DNA of 53,476 nt from Methanobacterium sp. GTDB taxonomy: Archaea > Methanobacteriota > Methanobacteria > Methanobacteriales > Methanobacteriaceae. The notes below the pieces were generated by a model. The model had not been told where the DNA came from, ran no database searches, and worked only from the letters and a program-made list of their open reading frames with translations. Numbering within the stretch: position 1 is the first letter of the stretch; each line of letters opens with the position of its first letter. The translations under genes and the position numbers were made by a program. Positions 35,592-46,885 of the stretch are shown piece by piece. The stretch spans positions 1 through 53,476 of the forward strand of contig JACWMK010000012.1 of assembly GCA_015661405.1 (NCBI GenBank), written 5' to 3'.

Positions 35592-36629
35592 ATGGGTTTA
35601 ATTAAAACTTTTTTAATGTTAGTCGTTGCTTTATTCATATTAACGATTACAGGGTTAATTATTGCTGAAATTTTATTAGGGTTTTCTCCTTTTTCCCAGG
35701 GCGTAGCCTATTCAACTCAAGCTGCTAGTTCAACTGTTTATGTCCAAAATGGAGTATCCGGAGTTGTTACATTAACTGATCCACTTCAAGGGAAAACGGT
35801 TAATATTAATATAAATTATGATCCTCTTGATAGTGGCTCTGGTGTTATTGTTTCTAATAATGGTTATATTATAACGGCCTTTCATGTAATTGGTGATCCT
35901 ACTGCTGTTGAGAATAATCAACTAGAAGTAATGAGTAGTAATGATGTACTAAATTATGTGGAGGATGCTGCTGTAACAAGTTATATTTCACAGGATGATC
36001 CTCAATTAGGAGTAGAGTTACTGAATAATAATACAAGTAATTCTAATTTTCAAATGAATACTAATAATATTAATACTATAGTTGAATTGTTAAATCAGGA
36101 GAATCTGATTAAAGCAGATTCTTATGAACAAGATATTAAAGTTAAACTTCCATCGACCACTAATTACTTAAATGCTAGTTTGGTAGATGTGGGGGATCCG
36201 AATACTGATGAAGATGTTGCACTTTTAAAGATTAATGCTAATAATTTACCTGCTTTATCTATAAATTCACAACAACCGACTAATGGAGAAAGTCTTCGCA
36301 TATATGGTTATCCTGGTAACTCTACACAATCTCAATATGATCAAAATTCAACTGTTATACCATCATCATCAGCTGGTAATCTACAATCAGAGGTTACTAA
36401 CAATTTTGACACTGTTTATTATGAGAGTAGTGCAACAGCAACCTCAGGGTATAGTGGTGGTCCAGTAGTAGATAGTCAAAACAATGTATTAGGAATCATT
36501 ATTTATAGTTTGGGATCTGATAACGGATTTAGACAAAATAGTAATAATACAGAGTCCAGTGCTTTTTTATCTTCTCAATATTTAATTCAAATTTGCAATG
36601 AAAACAATGTTCATATTACTGAGGATTAA
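35592..36629 (+). CDS. Membrane-anchored trypsin-like serine protease (DegP-like, no PDZ)
   Basis: A 345-residue protein. Residues 5-30 are an uncleaved-type signal anchor, placing the protease domain outside the cell membrane. The chymotrypsin-fold triad is visible: H98 in NGYIITAFHVIG, D208 in DEDVALLKI and S288 in SGYSGGPVV. A 75-residue Asn/Gln-rich insertion (about 110-185) separates His from Asp and is longer than usual. No PDZ domain follows, so it is shorter than DegP/HtrA. It could process or degrade surface proteins; the substrate is unknown. It ends next to a decayed response-regulator gene on the other strand. Confidence 0.88.
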   Translation: MGLIKTFLMLVVALFILTITGLIIAEILLGFSPFSQGVAYSTQAASSTVYVQNGVSGVVTLTDPLQGKTVNININYDPLDSGSGVIVSNNGYIITAFHVIGDPTAVENNQLEVMSSNDVLNYVEDAAVTSYISQDDPQLGVELLNNNTSNSNFQMNTNNINTIVELLNQENLIKADSYEQDIKVKLPSTTNYLNASLVDVGDPNTDEDVALLKINANNLPALSINSQQPTNGESLRIYGYPGNSTQSQYDQNSTVIPSSSAGNLQSEVTNNFDTVYYESSATATSGYSGGPVVDSQNNVLGIIIYSLGSDNGFRQNSNNTESSAFLSSQYLIQICNENNVHITED

Positions 36630-36665
36630 AAAAAAAAAATATAATAATAAATTTTTTAAATTAAT

Positions 36666-37025
36666 TTATTTATTTATAAGTACTGTTAGAATGGTTTCTT
36701 TTAATTCCGTTTCTATGAATGGTTTTTTAAGATATCCCTCATATTCATAAAAATTAAATTCTTCTTTTTTACTATTTGGTTGTTAGGAGTATCACTGGTA
36801 AATTAAACCATTTTTTAATAGTTTCAGTTGCTTGTGTAATATTAATTTCACCAGTTAATTTAGCATCCATCAAAATTAGGTCAGGTTTAGCATCATTTAT
36901 TTTATTTAAAGCAGCTTCTGCAGAATATGCTATATCCATTACATCATAACCTGATGATTCCAGATATAATTAGTATTCAATGCAATTTCAGCATTATTTT
37001 CAATAATTAGTATCTTTACTGACAT
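36666..37025 (-). pseudogene. Decayed CheY-like response-regulator receiver
   Basis: Reading leftward from ATG 37025, three frames join into a receiver domain: MSVKILIIENNAEIALN, then (shift near 36970) ESSGYDVMDIAYSAEAALNK and KPDLILMDAKLTGE with the phospho-acceptor Asp, TETIKKWFNLPVILLTTK and stop, then (third frame) YEYEGYLKKPFIETELKETI and stop at 36666. The acidic pair after the first strand is now Asn-Asn and the region after strand 4 is shortened. Order and spacing fit the single-domain or sensor-linked receivers of Methanobacterium. At least two frameshifts and a stop rule out a full product. Confidence 0.85.
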
Positions 37026-37634
37026 TTTTTAAATATACTCCAAATTATTTTTATAATTTAATAATAGTCATATATCACATATTAATAAAGTTAATACGAG
37101 TTTATGTGAGAATATCACTATTTATTTATAATATTAGAAAATAGGAAAGAATATAAAATAATTAATCTTAGATTAGTTCCAAAGGATTATTTCAATAAAT
37201 CAATGTAAAAATTTCAAATTTTTGATAAATTTATAAATAAGTAAACATCAATAAGGTAACATGTAAATTTATTTCAGTTAATTACAGTATAAATAAAAAT
37301 GGGACTTGGAAAAACTTTAGTATCTCCTAAAATTTTCATTATTTAATGGATTTTTTTCCTAACTTTATGAAATGAATTTAAAAGATTAAATTTTTGAGAT
37401 TAATTAAAATTTTTAGCTCTCCCTCAAGGTTTCATCTAAGAGCTATTATAGGAATAGATGGTTATATATAGATAAATTAATAAATATTTAAAAAGATTAA
37501 TTACTAACAATTTTTATATCTTTTACATTTCTCTTATTTTGAAAGAATAGGTATATATTGAATTATTAATTTTGTATAAAATGTGATGAAATAAAATTTT
37601 TACTATTAAAAAAAAATTAATGGATTAAATATTA
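37026..37634. other. Intergenic region upstream of uppS
   Basis: About 600 bp, A+T-rich. Near 37418-37446 a short G+C-richer patch (AGCTCTCCCTCAAGG) stands out but has no clear structure. The uppS promoter should lie within the last 100 bp (TGTATAAAATG near 37573). I see nothing else. Confidence 0.5.
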
Positions 37635-38402
37635 ATGTCAATTTTAAAGCCTCTTTACTCAGTATATGAATGGTATATATCCCGAGGATTATCGCCTGAA
37701 AACATGCCTAAACACGTTGCTATCATAATGGATGGTAATCGTAGATATGCTAGAATTCAGGGGAATATGAGTTCTATTGATGGACATAAACGTGGTAGAG
37801 ATACTCTTGAACAGTTTTTAGATTGGTGTGTTGATCTTGGAATTGAAATTATTACCATATATGCTTTTTCGACTAATAACTTTGAAAGATCTCAAACCGA
37901 GGTAGAAGGTTTAATGAATCTTTTTAAAGAAAATTTTGAAATTATATCTAACCATAAGAAAATAAAAGATAATAGAATAAGAATAAAAGCTGTTGGTAAT
38001 TTAAAGCTTTTACCGGTTGAAGTGCGGGAATCTATAAATAGTGCAGAGTCATCAACATCGTCTTACGATAATATGCTTTTGAATATAGCTATAGGCTATG
38101 ATGGACGTTTGGAAATAATAGATGCTATAAAGAAGATTTCAAATGATGTTAAAGAAGGAAAATTAACTATTAAAGATATAGATGAGGATTTAGTGAATAA
38201 AAACCTTTATACAGCTGGTTTAGCGGATCCGAATCTTATAATAAGAACAAGCGGTGAGGAAAGACTGAGTGGATTTTTATTATGGCAATCATCATATTCT
38301 GAACTTTATTTTTGTGATAGTTACTGGCCGGATTTTAGAAAAGTTGATTTTTTACGGGCTTTAAGATCCTATCAAAAAAGGGAGCAGCGATTTGGAATTT
38401 AA
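37635..38402 (+). CDS. uppS: cis-Prenyltransferase (polyprenyl diphosphate synthase)
   Basis: A 255-residue enzyme that extends an allylic diphosphate with isopentenyl diphosphate in cis to make the long polyprenyl carrier for glycan and pseudomurein precursors. Signature motifs are HVAIIMDGNRRYAR (catalytic D33), GHKRGRDTLEQFLDWC, TIYAFSTNNFERS, and the C-terminal RTSGEERLSGFLLWQSSYSE with the metal- and phosphate-binding residues. In archaea the primer is usually geranylgeranyl diphosphate. Length is normal. It stands alone, with about 1 kb of non-coding DNA and a pseudogene before it, but its product could serve the polyprenyl-phosphate transferase at 27386. Confidence 0.95.
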   Translation: MSILKPLYSVYEWYISRGLSPENMPKHVAIIMDGNRRYARIQGNMSSIDGHKRGRDTLEQFLDWCVDLGIEIITIYAFSTNNFERSQTEVEGLMNLFKENFEIISNHKKIKDNRIRIKAVGNLKLLPVEVRESINSAESSTSSYDNMLLNIAIGYDGRLEIIDAIKKISNDVKEGKLTIKDIDEDLVNKNLYTAGLADPNLIIRTSGEERLSGFLLWQSSYSELYFCDSYWPDFRKVDFLRALRSYQKREQRFGI

Positions 38403-38651
38403 ATTATCAATTAAATGCAGATTTATAAAAATTTATTTTTTTTAAAAAAAATATAATAATTAGATATTTTTTGATGAAATTAAAATTATTATATTTGTAA
38501 TTGTGGGTTGTTAGTTGGGGGTGACTTGGGTATAACTACTAAAACCTTAAAAATTAAATTTTTATAAAAAAATTGAAAAATAAAAACTCGATATACTGCT
38601 GAGAAAAATGTTTATAATGAATAATAAAGCTATAAAGGTGGTTTATTAAAA

Positions 38652-39170
38652 TTGTCTAAAATAGTTACAGGTTTAATGGTTATAATATTATGTGGAGTAC
38701 TTTTTGAGGCTGGAGTTGTACTTTCAGATGTTATCGTAACGGGTCAACCTCCACATATAAATAAACTTCTTACTTCTCAATTAAATGCAATATCGTCACT
38801 TATTAGTTCTATTCACCATGGTTCTAATAAGCAGAAGACAGTTACATTGCTGAACCCTGATGATGTAATTTCTGCATTACAAAATAAAACTGGATTAAAT
38901 GGTATTAATATCCAAACACTATCAGCTTATACTAATGATAGTACATCTAATGCTCAAATTAATGTTACCTTAACGGTGCTGGGTTATAACACAACCACAA
39001 GTGGTACTAATGTTACAAATGGCTCTATAATTATTTCACCTAATCAAACGTACAACATCACTGCCACAGCCACAGGTCAAACTGGAGATGGAGGATACAT
39101 GATAGATGTTAATAGTATAATGATAACTAACCTAATTGAATTAAATAATAACAATGGGAACACTAACTAA
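38652..39170 (+). CDS. Membrane-anchored or secreted protein of unknown family
   Basis: A 172-residue protein starting at TTG (38652), preceded by AAAGGTGG at about 10 nt. Residues 5-28 are hydrophobic (VTGLMVIILCGVLFEAGVVL), a signal anchor or signal peptide. The rest is external, rich in Asn, Thr and Ser, with several N-glycosylation sequons (for example NVTNGS), and seems to form a single beta-rich domain from about 70 on. No catalytic motif is visible. It converges with the acyl-CoA synthetase gene, 44 bp from its end. I do not recognise a family. Confidence 0.75.
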   Translation: MSKIVTGLMVIILCGVLFEAGVVLSDVIVTGQPPHINKLLTSQLNAISSLISSIHHGSNKQKTVTLLNPDDVISALQNKTGLNGINIQTLSAYTNDSTSNAQINVTLTVLGYNTTTSGTNVTNGSIIISPNQTYNITATATGQTGDGGYMIDVNSIMITNLIELNNNNGNTN

Positions 39171-39214
39171 CATAAAAAAAATAATATATATGTTTCCAAT
39201 AAATTTTTTTTTAA

Positions 39215-41299
<2,085 letters not shown>

Positions 41300-41448
41300 A
41301 ACTTTTCACCATAATTTTTTAATATAAAGCTAAATATTATACAAAATCAAAATTAATATGATATTCAAATTATTTTAAGATCAAATAAAAAAAAGATAAT
41401 AATAATGTTATTAAAAATTTTTTAGAGTTTTTTTTTAATTCTATTTTT

Positions 41449-41880
41449 TTAAGAAAAGGCTGTTATTGTAATTGTTCCATTAGCTGAAACATCTAATACC
41501 GCAACACTTTCGGCATCGTTTGATAATAAACTAAGGTTTCCTTGAGTTGAGTTAACTGGCACTGTTCTAAGGTCTGTATAGTTATTTCCTAAATCAATTG
41601 TTTGACCTTCTACAGGAATGAAGTCTAATGTTATGAACTGAAAATAGCTTGTAGAATTAGTTGTATTGGTTAAATTACTATAATTAACTTCTACGCTTGT
41701 AGTTCCTTTTGGTAAAGTGATATAATTAACTGTTTCAGGATTTGCTGTTGATGTTGTAAAATTAGCCGTCCAAGTGCCTATTACGGTTTGATTTAACATA
41801 CTATTTGCCCAAATAACTGCGGTGATTCCTAAAATTATGATTATAATTATAATAGGAAGTGTCATTTTTTTTTTATTCAT
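41449..41880 (-). CDS. Membrane-anchored surface protein of unknown family
   Basis: A 143-residue protein with an N-terminal membrane segment (LPIIIIIIILGITAVIWAN, residues 8-26) after a lysine-rich start (MNKKKM), so the remaining 115 residues face outward. The external part is Thr/Asn-rich with sequons such as NYSNLTNTTNST and looks like one beta-sandwich domain (FQFITLDFIPVEG near its middle). No enzyme motif. It lies 149 bp upstream of the acyl-CoA synthetase on the same strand but functional linkage is doubtful. I do not recognise a family. Confidence 0.75.
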   Translation of the reverse strand: MNKKKMTLPIIIIIIILGITAVIWANSMLNQTVIGTWTANFTTSTANPETVNYITLPKGTTSVEVNYSNLTNTTNSTSYFQFITLDFIPVEGQTIDLGNNYTDLRTVPVNSTQGNLSLLSNDAESVAVLDVSANGTITITAFS

Positions 41881-42194
41881 ATCAACTTTTTTTATTTTTT
41901 ATACTATTCATATTTTCCTTTTTTAAAATTATTTTTAATCGTCTAATCAATATATTGTATACTTATAAATATTATCATAATGTAAAATAAAGGAAGCCTC
42001 TATAATCATATTGCATCTATAATTTAAATCCCAAATAAATAGAGATATAATATATTTAATTAAACAGTAAGTTTTAGCTACTTAAAAAATATAATAAAGA
42101 TCATAGTCAACTCTTAAAACAGGGGCAGATAAATTACTTTATCAAAGTAGGAATCAGTTCAGGTTTCTTAAAAAAAAATAGAATTTGATCTTAT
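41881..42194. other. Intergenic region
   Basis: About 310 bp of A+T-rich DNA without ORF, RNA gene or clear repeat. Confidence 0.5.
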
Positions 42195-42482
42195 TTATTT
42201 AAGATACTTAGAAATAAATTCTGGAATTTCACCAGTTAACTTATAGTTTTCTTTAATTACACTTTTTATTTCTCTTACACGGTAATCTCTAACAATTGTT
42301 AAATCCTCTGTTAGATCACTAAAAGAGATAGTGTCAGCCATTAGAAGTCTAAGTTCGGTGATTTGTTCAGGAGTAAGAGAAACACCTTCCTTTAAAGATT
42401 TTGTACATTTGGATAAAATACTTCTAGAATAATTTTCAAGATTGATCCAATTCGCATCATCAGTATAGTATATATTAGCCAT
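42195..42482 (-). CDS. Small soluble protein of unknown function
   Basis: A 95-residue, mostly helical cytoplasmic protein. There is no Cys in a metal-binding pattern, no membrane segment and no HTH that I can defend. LTPEQITELRLLMADTISFS suggests helical bundle character. AGAGGTG lies about 9 nt before the ATG, supporting translation. Downstream on the same strand is a decayed phosphoesterase, so the gene is effectively alone. I do not recognise a family. Confidence 0.75.
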   Translation of the reverse strand: MANIYYTDDANWINLENYSRSILSKCTKSLKEGVSLTPEQITELRLLMADTISFSDLTEDLTIVRDYRVREIKSVIKENYKLTGEIPEFISKYLK

Positions 42483-42621
42483 TTATTTTAACACCTCTTT
42501 TTAAATCCTGATTAGTATTTAAGAGAAGTGATCAACTATAAATAACTACATGTTTTTATTTAATTAGCATAAAATAAAAAAATTATGATAGATTATATGT
42601 TTTTATCCCGTTTATGAATCC

Positions 42622-43418
42622 TTACATATCTCTTTTGTTACTTGATTTGAGTATTTTTCTTTTGTATTCAAGGGAATAGTTTGCTAATTTTTTCTTTGCT
42701 CCGTTTTCGGTGTTCACTAGTTCTGCATGTAATTCATCGTTGGTGAATCATATTTTATTGTAGGATGGAATGTTTTCACCGTATAATCTGTGTGTAGTGG
42801 CGGTTCCTGAATTTAAGGTTTACCATTTTCTCAAGCCTCTAGGCGTGAGGGACATGTTTATGTCCATTAAAGTTAATTCTACTTTATGATTCATTAATAC
42901 TTTAAGAAGATCTCTTGCTTCGAGTAGAATATTTCTTTCACGACCTGTTTTGGGGGGTATGGGTAGTAAATGAGGGTTGAAGGTAACTATTTTCCACATA
43001 TATTCTGGAGTTTTATTTAGTTGGTTTTTAAGCCAATCTGATTGTTCTAATCCTATTTGTATATCGTTTATATCTGGTTCGGAGGAATCAAGGCTGATAA
43101 TTACGAATCCATTTTTTTTATCTTTATGAATAAATTTTTCTTTCACCAATATATTTTTTGAAATGTATTAATCCTACATTACAAGCATCATGGTTTCCGG
43201 GGGACTATATATGTTTCAGTTATGGATTTAATTCATCTATAAATTCTTTAGCATCTTCATATTCGTCAATATATCCTTGTGCTGTTAGGTCTCCTGCAAT
43301 TACTATTAAAGTCAGGATTATCATTCATAATCTGCATTTTTAAATTAATTTTAAGTTCTTCAAAGAATTTATATTCACTAAAATGTAAATCTGATAATTG
43401 AATTATCTTCTTCTCCAT
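42622..43418 (-). pseudogene. Decayed calcineurin-like metallophosphoesterase
   Basis: From ATG 43418 leftward, joined frames give a full Icc/CpdA-like phosphoesterase: KKIIQLSDLHFSEY, then VIAGDLTAQGYIDEYEDA, IVPGNHDACNVGLIHF, SLDSSEPDINDIQIG, HLLPIPPKTGRERN, NGHKHVPH, GTATTHRLYGENIPSY and YSLEYKRKILKSSNKRDM ending at 42622. All metal-binding blocks (DLH, GDLT, GNHD, GHKH) can still be found but lie in different frames, with at least four frameshifts and several stops. One shift sits in a C run before GNHD and another in an A run. The 109-residue open stretch 42820-43149 is a piece of this wreck, not a separate gene. Confidence 0.92.
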
Positions 43419-43951
43419 AAACTTTACTCAATCGTTTTTTTCCATCAATCTTATTTTTTTCTAGACAGTTAATTAATGAATTTTAGTGTATTGAATTTTC
43501 AAATTTTTAGTTTGCCTCAATTTATATTGACTTATAGTGTTAATTAAATCACTTTTAGTATAAATATTTTAGGGTCCTTTTAGTCGTTTAGTGTCGATGT
43601 AAATGGAAATATGGTATTATAATTATTTTAAAAGATTTTACATTTAATGGTATAAAATAAATTAATTTAAACTAAATATTATAAAAAATGCTCAATATTG
43701 TAACTTAGTTCAAAAATCATAATAAATTATATATTTATTTATAATAAAATTTATTCCGGATTAATATTAAATTAAAAATGGGTTATTACTTTGGTTGTTT
43801 TTGATTTGTAATAATATATTAATTTGTATCTTCTATTCAGTATTATACAAAAAAATTTTATAAAGAATTTCTTAATTAATAATTTTATGAAATAAAATTA
43901 TGTAATAGTTTTTTATAAAGAGATATTGGTAATATTAGGAGGTTTTTAGGA
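43419..43951. other. Intergenic region
   Basis: About 530 bp, strongly A+T-rich, holding the promoter of the gene at 43952 and possibly the old promoter of the phosphoesterase pseudogene. No other signal seen. Confidence 0.5.
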
Positions 43952-44668
43952 ATGAATAGATTAGTTTTGGTTTTAGGTATTTTAATAATTATATTATCTG
44001 CGGCTGCAGGTTATTTTTATTATTTGAATATTGCTTCAGCGAGTCATTATAGTAATGGTAATATATCATTTAATTATCCTAGTAATTATGTTTTAGATAA
44101 CCAATCTGTAGGGACTGAAAATACAAGTGGATACTTTGCAATCGCAGTAGATGCACCAGATAATACTTCATCAATGGTTATTTATCAAATACCCCTAACA
44201 TCAACGATGAATGAAACTCTTAATATAACTCAACCTAATACTACAACATCCACTTCTACATCTACTAATTCCTCTACTGGAAACAATACTAATTCATCTA
44301 CTAATAAAACTAATTCTTCAACTGGAAATAGTTCAGTTACCAATAATATAACAAAAAACACAATTTTAGTGACTGTAAATAATTTACAACTATTCCTATC
44401 CCAACTTCAAAGTAGAGGTGGCAATCCAGTTCAATCAATTAAAAATAACTACACTTATTATACTACAGGCACATTACAGTCTAGTTATGCTAATTATAAC
44501 ATGTCTCGTAGAATTGTATCATCTATTCCCTTAACAGTGAACGATACAGTAATAGTAAAGAGCGGGTACCCTAACTTCTATGTAATTGAATATTTAAGCG
44601 CTGATAACTCCTTAAATGCTAACAAAGCTTATTCAATGATAACAAACTCATTTAACATAGGAAGCTAA
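43952..44668 (+). CDS. Membrane-anchored surface protein with Asn/Ser/Thr-rich linker
   Basis: A 238-residue protein. Residues 4-26 are a signal anchor (LVLVLGILIIILSAAAGYFY). The outer part has two beta-rich halves (about 31-90 and 130-238) joined by a low-complexity linker (about 94-135) of Ser, Thr and Asn with many N-glycosylation sequons, for example NSSTGNNTNSSTNKTNSS. The halves, with ISFNYPSNYVLDNQS and later a YVIEYLSADNS segment, resemble PsbP-like fold proteins that methanobacteria export in numbers. AGGAGG lies about 10 nt before the ATG. Function unknown. Confidence 0.8.
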   Translation: MNRLVLVLGILIIILSAAAGYFYYLNIASASHYSNGNISFNYPSNYVLDNQSVGTENTSGYFAIAVDAPDNTSSMVIYQIPLTSTMNETLNITQPNTTTSTSTSTNSSTGNNTNSSTNKTNSSTGNSSVTNNITKNTILVTVNNLQLFLSQLQSRGGNPVQSIKNNYTYYTTGTLQSSYANYNMSRRIVSSIPLTVNDTVIVKSGYPNFYVIEYLSADNSLNANKAYSMITNSFNIGS

Positions 44669-44929
44669 AAAAAATAGTTAAGTTTTAAATATTTATTTTA
44701 TTCTTTTTTTTATGGACCCATAAAATTAATAATCATTTTATTAACTTTTTTTATAAAAAAATTTAAAAGTATAGACATATCATATAATAATATATAAAAA
44801 GTGATTTTTGCATATTAATTAACTCAGAATTCATAAAAATAAAGTTGAAAAAAATATTTTTTTTTTAAGGTTATAAAAAAAATGAATAAAAATTCGTTTA
44901 TCATCAATTTTTATTTCAACCCCATGCAA

Positions 44930-45340
44930 ATATCCTAATAGTTTTAAAATTCCATTCTAAAACCATCTTGACCCTAAACAACACTTGAAAGTCAGTCAAG
45001 CTATAAAGACTTGTGTAATAATGAAATCTTAATAATAGGAATAGAGACGCGGTTCATCCATTAGAGATATTCAGGATTCAAATTTAAAAGTGAAACTAGT
45101 CAATGGGCATTAAAATTTGATAATTGGTTTAAATGCTGTCAAACACAGTGAAGAACAACTATTAATTAATTATCATAAGTTTGCATCTTATCCTGAACGA
45201 GCACAACCTTAATCTGATCATTACATACCAATAATTGTAGCATATTGTAAAGCAGGAGATGAAGCTAAAGACAGAGTAATTCATCCTGGTAATTAGGTGA
45301 CTTGGGAATGACATTATATCATTCAAAACCATACTAAATA
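44930..45340 (+). pseudogene. Decayed LigB/DODA-family (class III extradiol dioxygenase-like) gene
   Basis: On the plus strand, fragments in three frames follow the order of the DODA family: HLDPKQHLKVSQAIKT, NNEILIIG, GSSIRDIQDSN, TSQWALKFDNWF, LINYHKFASYPERAQP then a stop in place of the next residue, SDHYIPIIVAYCKAGDEA. The canonical counterparts are LDPxQHYxIGxAL, LIIGSG, HNLR, W..FDxW, Y...APYAxxAHP and EHFLPLLVAxGAAGDE. Several frameshifts and at least four stops rule out function. The N-terminal half, including the first metal site, appears lost. Its former role (dioxygenase or Memo-like) cannot be told. Confidence 0.85.
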
Positions 45341-45405
45341 AATTGGTTTTTTACAAATTAAAAAAATTATACAATTTATAAATTTGTTATAGGAGGATAT
45401 TTTTT

Positions 45406-45759
45406 ATGACAGTATCTAAAGAAAAAACTATTATAAGAACAATTTCACCCCAAAATGCATTTACATTAATTAAAGAACATGAAAATGACTCTAAATTAGT
45501 TATTCTTGACATTAGACCTCGGGATGAATTTGAAAGAGAACATATTCATGAAGCGAATAATTTGGATTACGATGGCCACGAGTTCAGGAAAAAAGTAGAT
45601 AACTTAGATAAAGAAAAAAATTATCTAATTTATTGTAGAAGTGGTGTGAGAGGAGAATATTTCATGGGAATAATGAAAGAATTAGGTTTTCATCAAGTTT
45701 ATAATATTTTAGGCGGTTTTGTAGGTTGGAAAATTAGTAAACTACCCCTTGAAACATAA
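45406..45759 (+). CDS. Rhodanese-like domain protein
   Basis: A 117-residue single-domain rhodanese. LVILDIRPRDEFEREHIHEA is the CH2A-type region, and the active-site loop is YCRSGVRGEY with Cys 77, so a persulfide-carrying or sulfurtransferase activity is plausible. The C-terminal YNILGGFVGWKISKLP is the usual end of the fold. AGGAGG lies about 11 nt before the ATG. It has no partner domain. Sulfur trafficking is the general family role; no specific pathway is implied by the neighbours (a pseudogene and a tRNA gene). Confidence 0.92.
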   Translation: MTVSKEKTIIRTISPQNAFTLIKEHENDSKLVILDIRPRDEFEREHIHEANNLDYDGHEFRKKVDNLDKEKNYLIYCRSGVRGEYFMGIMKELGFHQVYNILGGFVGWKISKLPLET

Positions 45760-45951
45760 TTTAAATGATTAAAGTGGAGTTGTAAAAAATCAGGGGATAT
45801 GAATAAATAGTTTCAAAAATAAGAAATCTTCATTTTGGCAATTCATTAATTTTTTTTGTAATAAATGATTTAATAAATTTTTAGATTTTAATTTTATAAA
45901 TTCTTATTTTAATCTATTTTTTTTTTAATTATGTGTTAAATTTAAAGAAAA

Positions 45952-46034
<83 letters not shown>

Positions 46035-46054
46035 AAAATTTTTGATAATTTATT

Positions 46055-46063
46055 TTTATATAG
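46055..46063 (-). promoter_or_regulatory. TATA box of tRNA-Leu
   Basis: The minus strand reads CTATATAAA about 21-29 bp before the tRNA 5' end, the standard distance for an archaeal promoter giving a 5' end close to the mature tRNA. Confidence 0.7.
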
Positions 46064-46382
46064 TAAATTTACACTTATGTTTTCAAAGATATTAATACTA
46101 CCATATAATTTTTTTGTAGAGATGTTAAGCTTTATTTCCACAATAATAATTTCAGAATTACTTACAAAAAAAATAGGGTATTAATAAAGTATTTTCTGGT
46201 AAATTCTTGAAAATTAATAAAATTTTGTTTTCAATCGGGCTAATAAAGTTAATTTGCTGCAGCATTTATTTCCAAAAAGAAAAAAGAAATATTAGAAAAA
46301 TAACTTTCCATCCGGAGAAGATGAGTATGTTCTCCAATTAATTAAAAAAATTTTAAGAAATAAATAAATATTAAATTTTTTT
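46064..46382. other. Intergenic region with weak coding-like remnant and hairpin
   Basis: No intact gene. A plus-strand frame reads FNRANKVNLLQHLFPK, a stop, then NNFPSGEDEYVLQLIKKI to a stop at about 46370, which could be a fragment of a lost gene. Within it GGAGAA/TTCTCC forms a 6-bp inverted repeat at 46314-46335. Both signals are weak. Confidence 0.35.
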
Positions 46383-46748
46383 TTAATTATGTCCACTTAG
46401 TAATCCACCTATGGCTCCTCCAATACCCATAGATATTATGTTTGCAATTAATGCTCCAATTACTAGGATTACACCTGACACTAAGCCTGCTACAAGGCCA
46501 GCTGCTCCGCCGAAGATTGTTCCTCCAATAACGAATAGTAATGCTAATACTATTGCTCCGAAGGATCCGGCTACTGTAGCATTCCATAATCCCCCTAGAA
46601 TTCCTTCATGAACCCACAATCCTACAATAAATCCGGCTATGAAGAGTCCTAGATTAGTTCCCCAATAACTATCCACGTAATGTGCAAATAGATTTGCTAG
46701 TATTATAGCTAATATAAACCCAACAATTACAGGTCCCCATTTAACCAT
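46383..46748 (-). CDS. DUF5518-like membrane protein
   Basis: A 121-residue membrane protein with four hydrophobic segments and many Gly residues: VIVGFILAIILANLFAHYV, LGLFIAGFIVGLWVHEGI, then AGSFGAIVLALLFVIGG and a Gly/Ala-rich C-terminal pair ending GIGGAIGGLLSGHN. The pattern of a WGPVIVGFILAI start followed by GLFIAGFIVG is typical of the DUF5518 family common in methanogens and halophiles. GGAGGT lies about 10 nt before the ATG. Function of the family is unknown; the glycine-rich helices suggest tight packing or oligomers. Confidence 0.8.
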   Translation of the reverse strand: MVKWGPVIVGFILAIILANLFAHYVDSYWGTNLGLFIAGFIVGLWVHEGILGGLWNATVAGSFGAIVLALLFVIGGTIFGGAAGLVAGLVSGVILVIGALIANIISMGIGGAIGGLLSGHN

Positions 46749-46885
46749 AAATTATGAACCTCCATAAAAACTCTATATTTAAAAAATTCTCAACATTTAA
46801 TATTCATGAAATTACATTTCATAATATATATTAACTTAAAAAATATTTAAAATTTGCTTATTCATTCCAATCACATCATAATATT

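Noticed and set aside
42820..43149. A 109-residue open frame that could be annotated as a hypothetical protein
   Set aside because: It is the middle of the decayed phosphoesterase; family motifs continue in other frames on both sides.
46314..46335. GGAGAA/TTCTCC hairpin as a transcription terminator of the DUF5518-like gene
   Set aside because: The stem is only 6 bp, there is no T-run directly after it on the minus strand, and it may be part of a coding relic.
46387..46611. Overlapping short frames on both strands across the DUF5518-like gene
   Set aside because: The membrane-protein frame has the ribosome site and the family pattern; the others are shadows rich in Pro, Ser or Arg.
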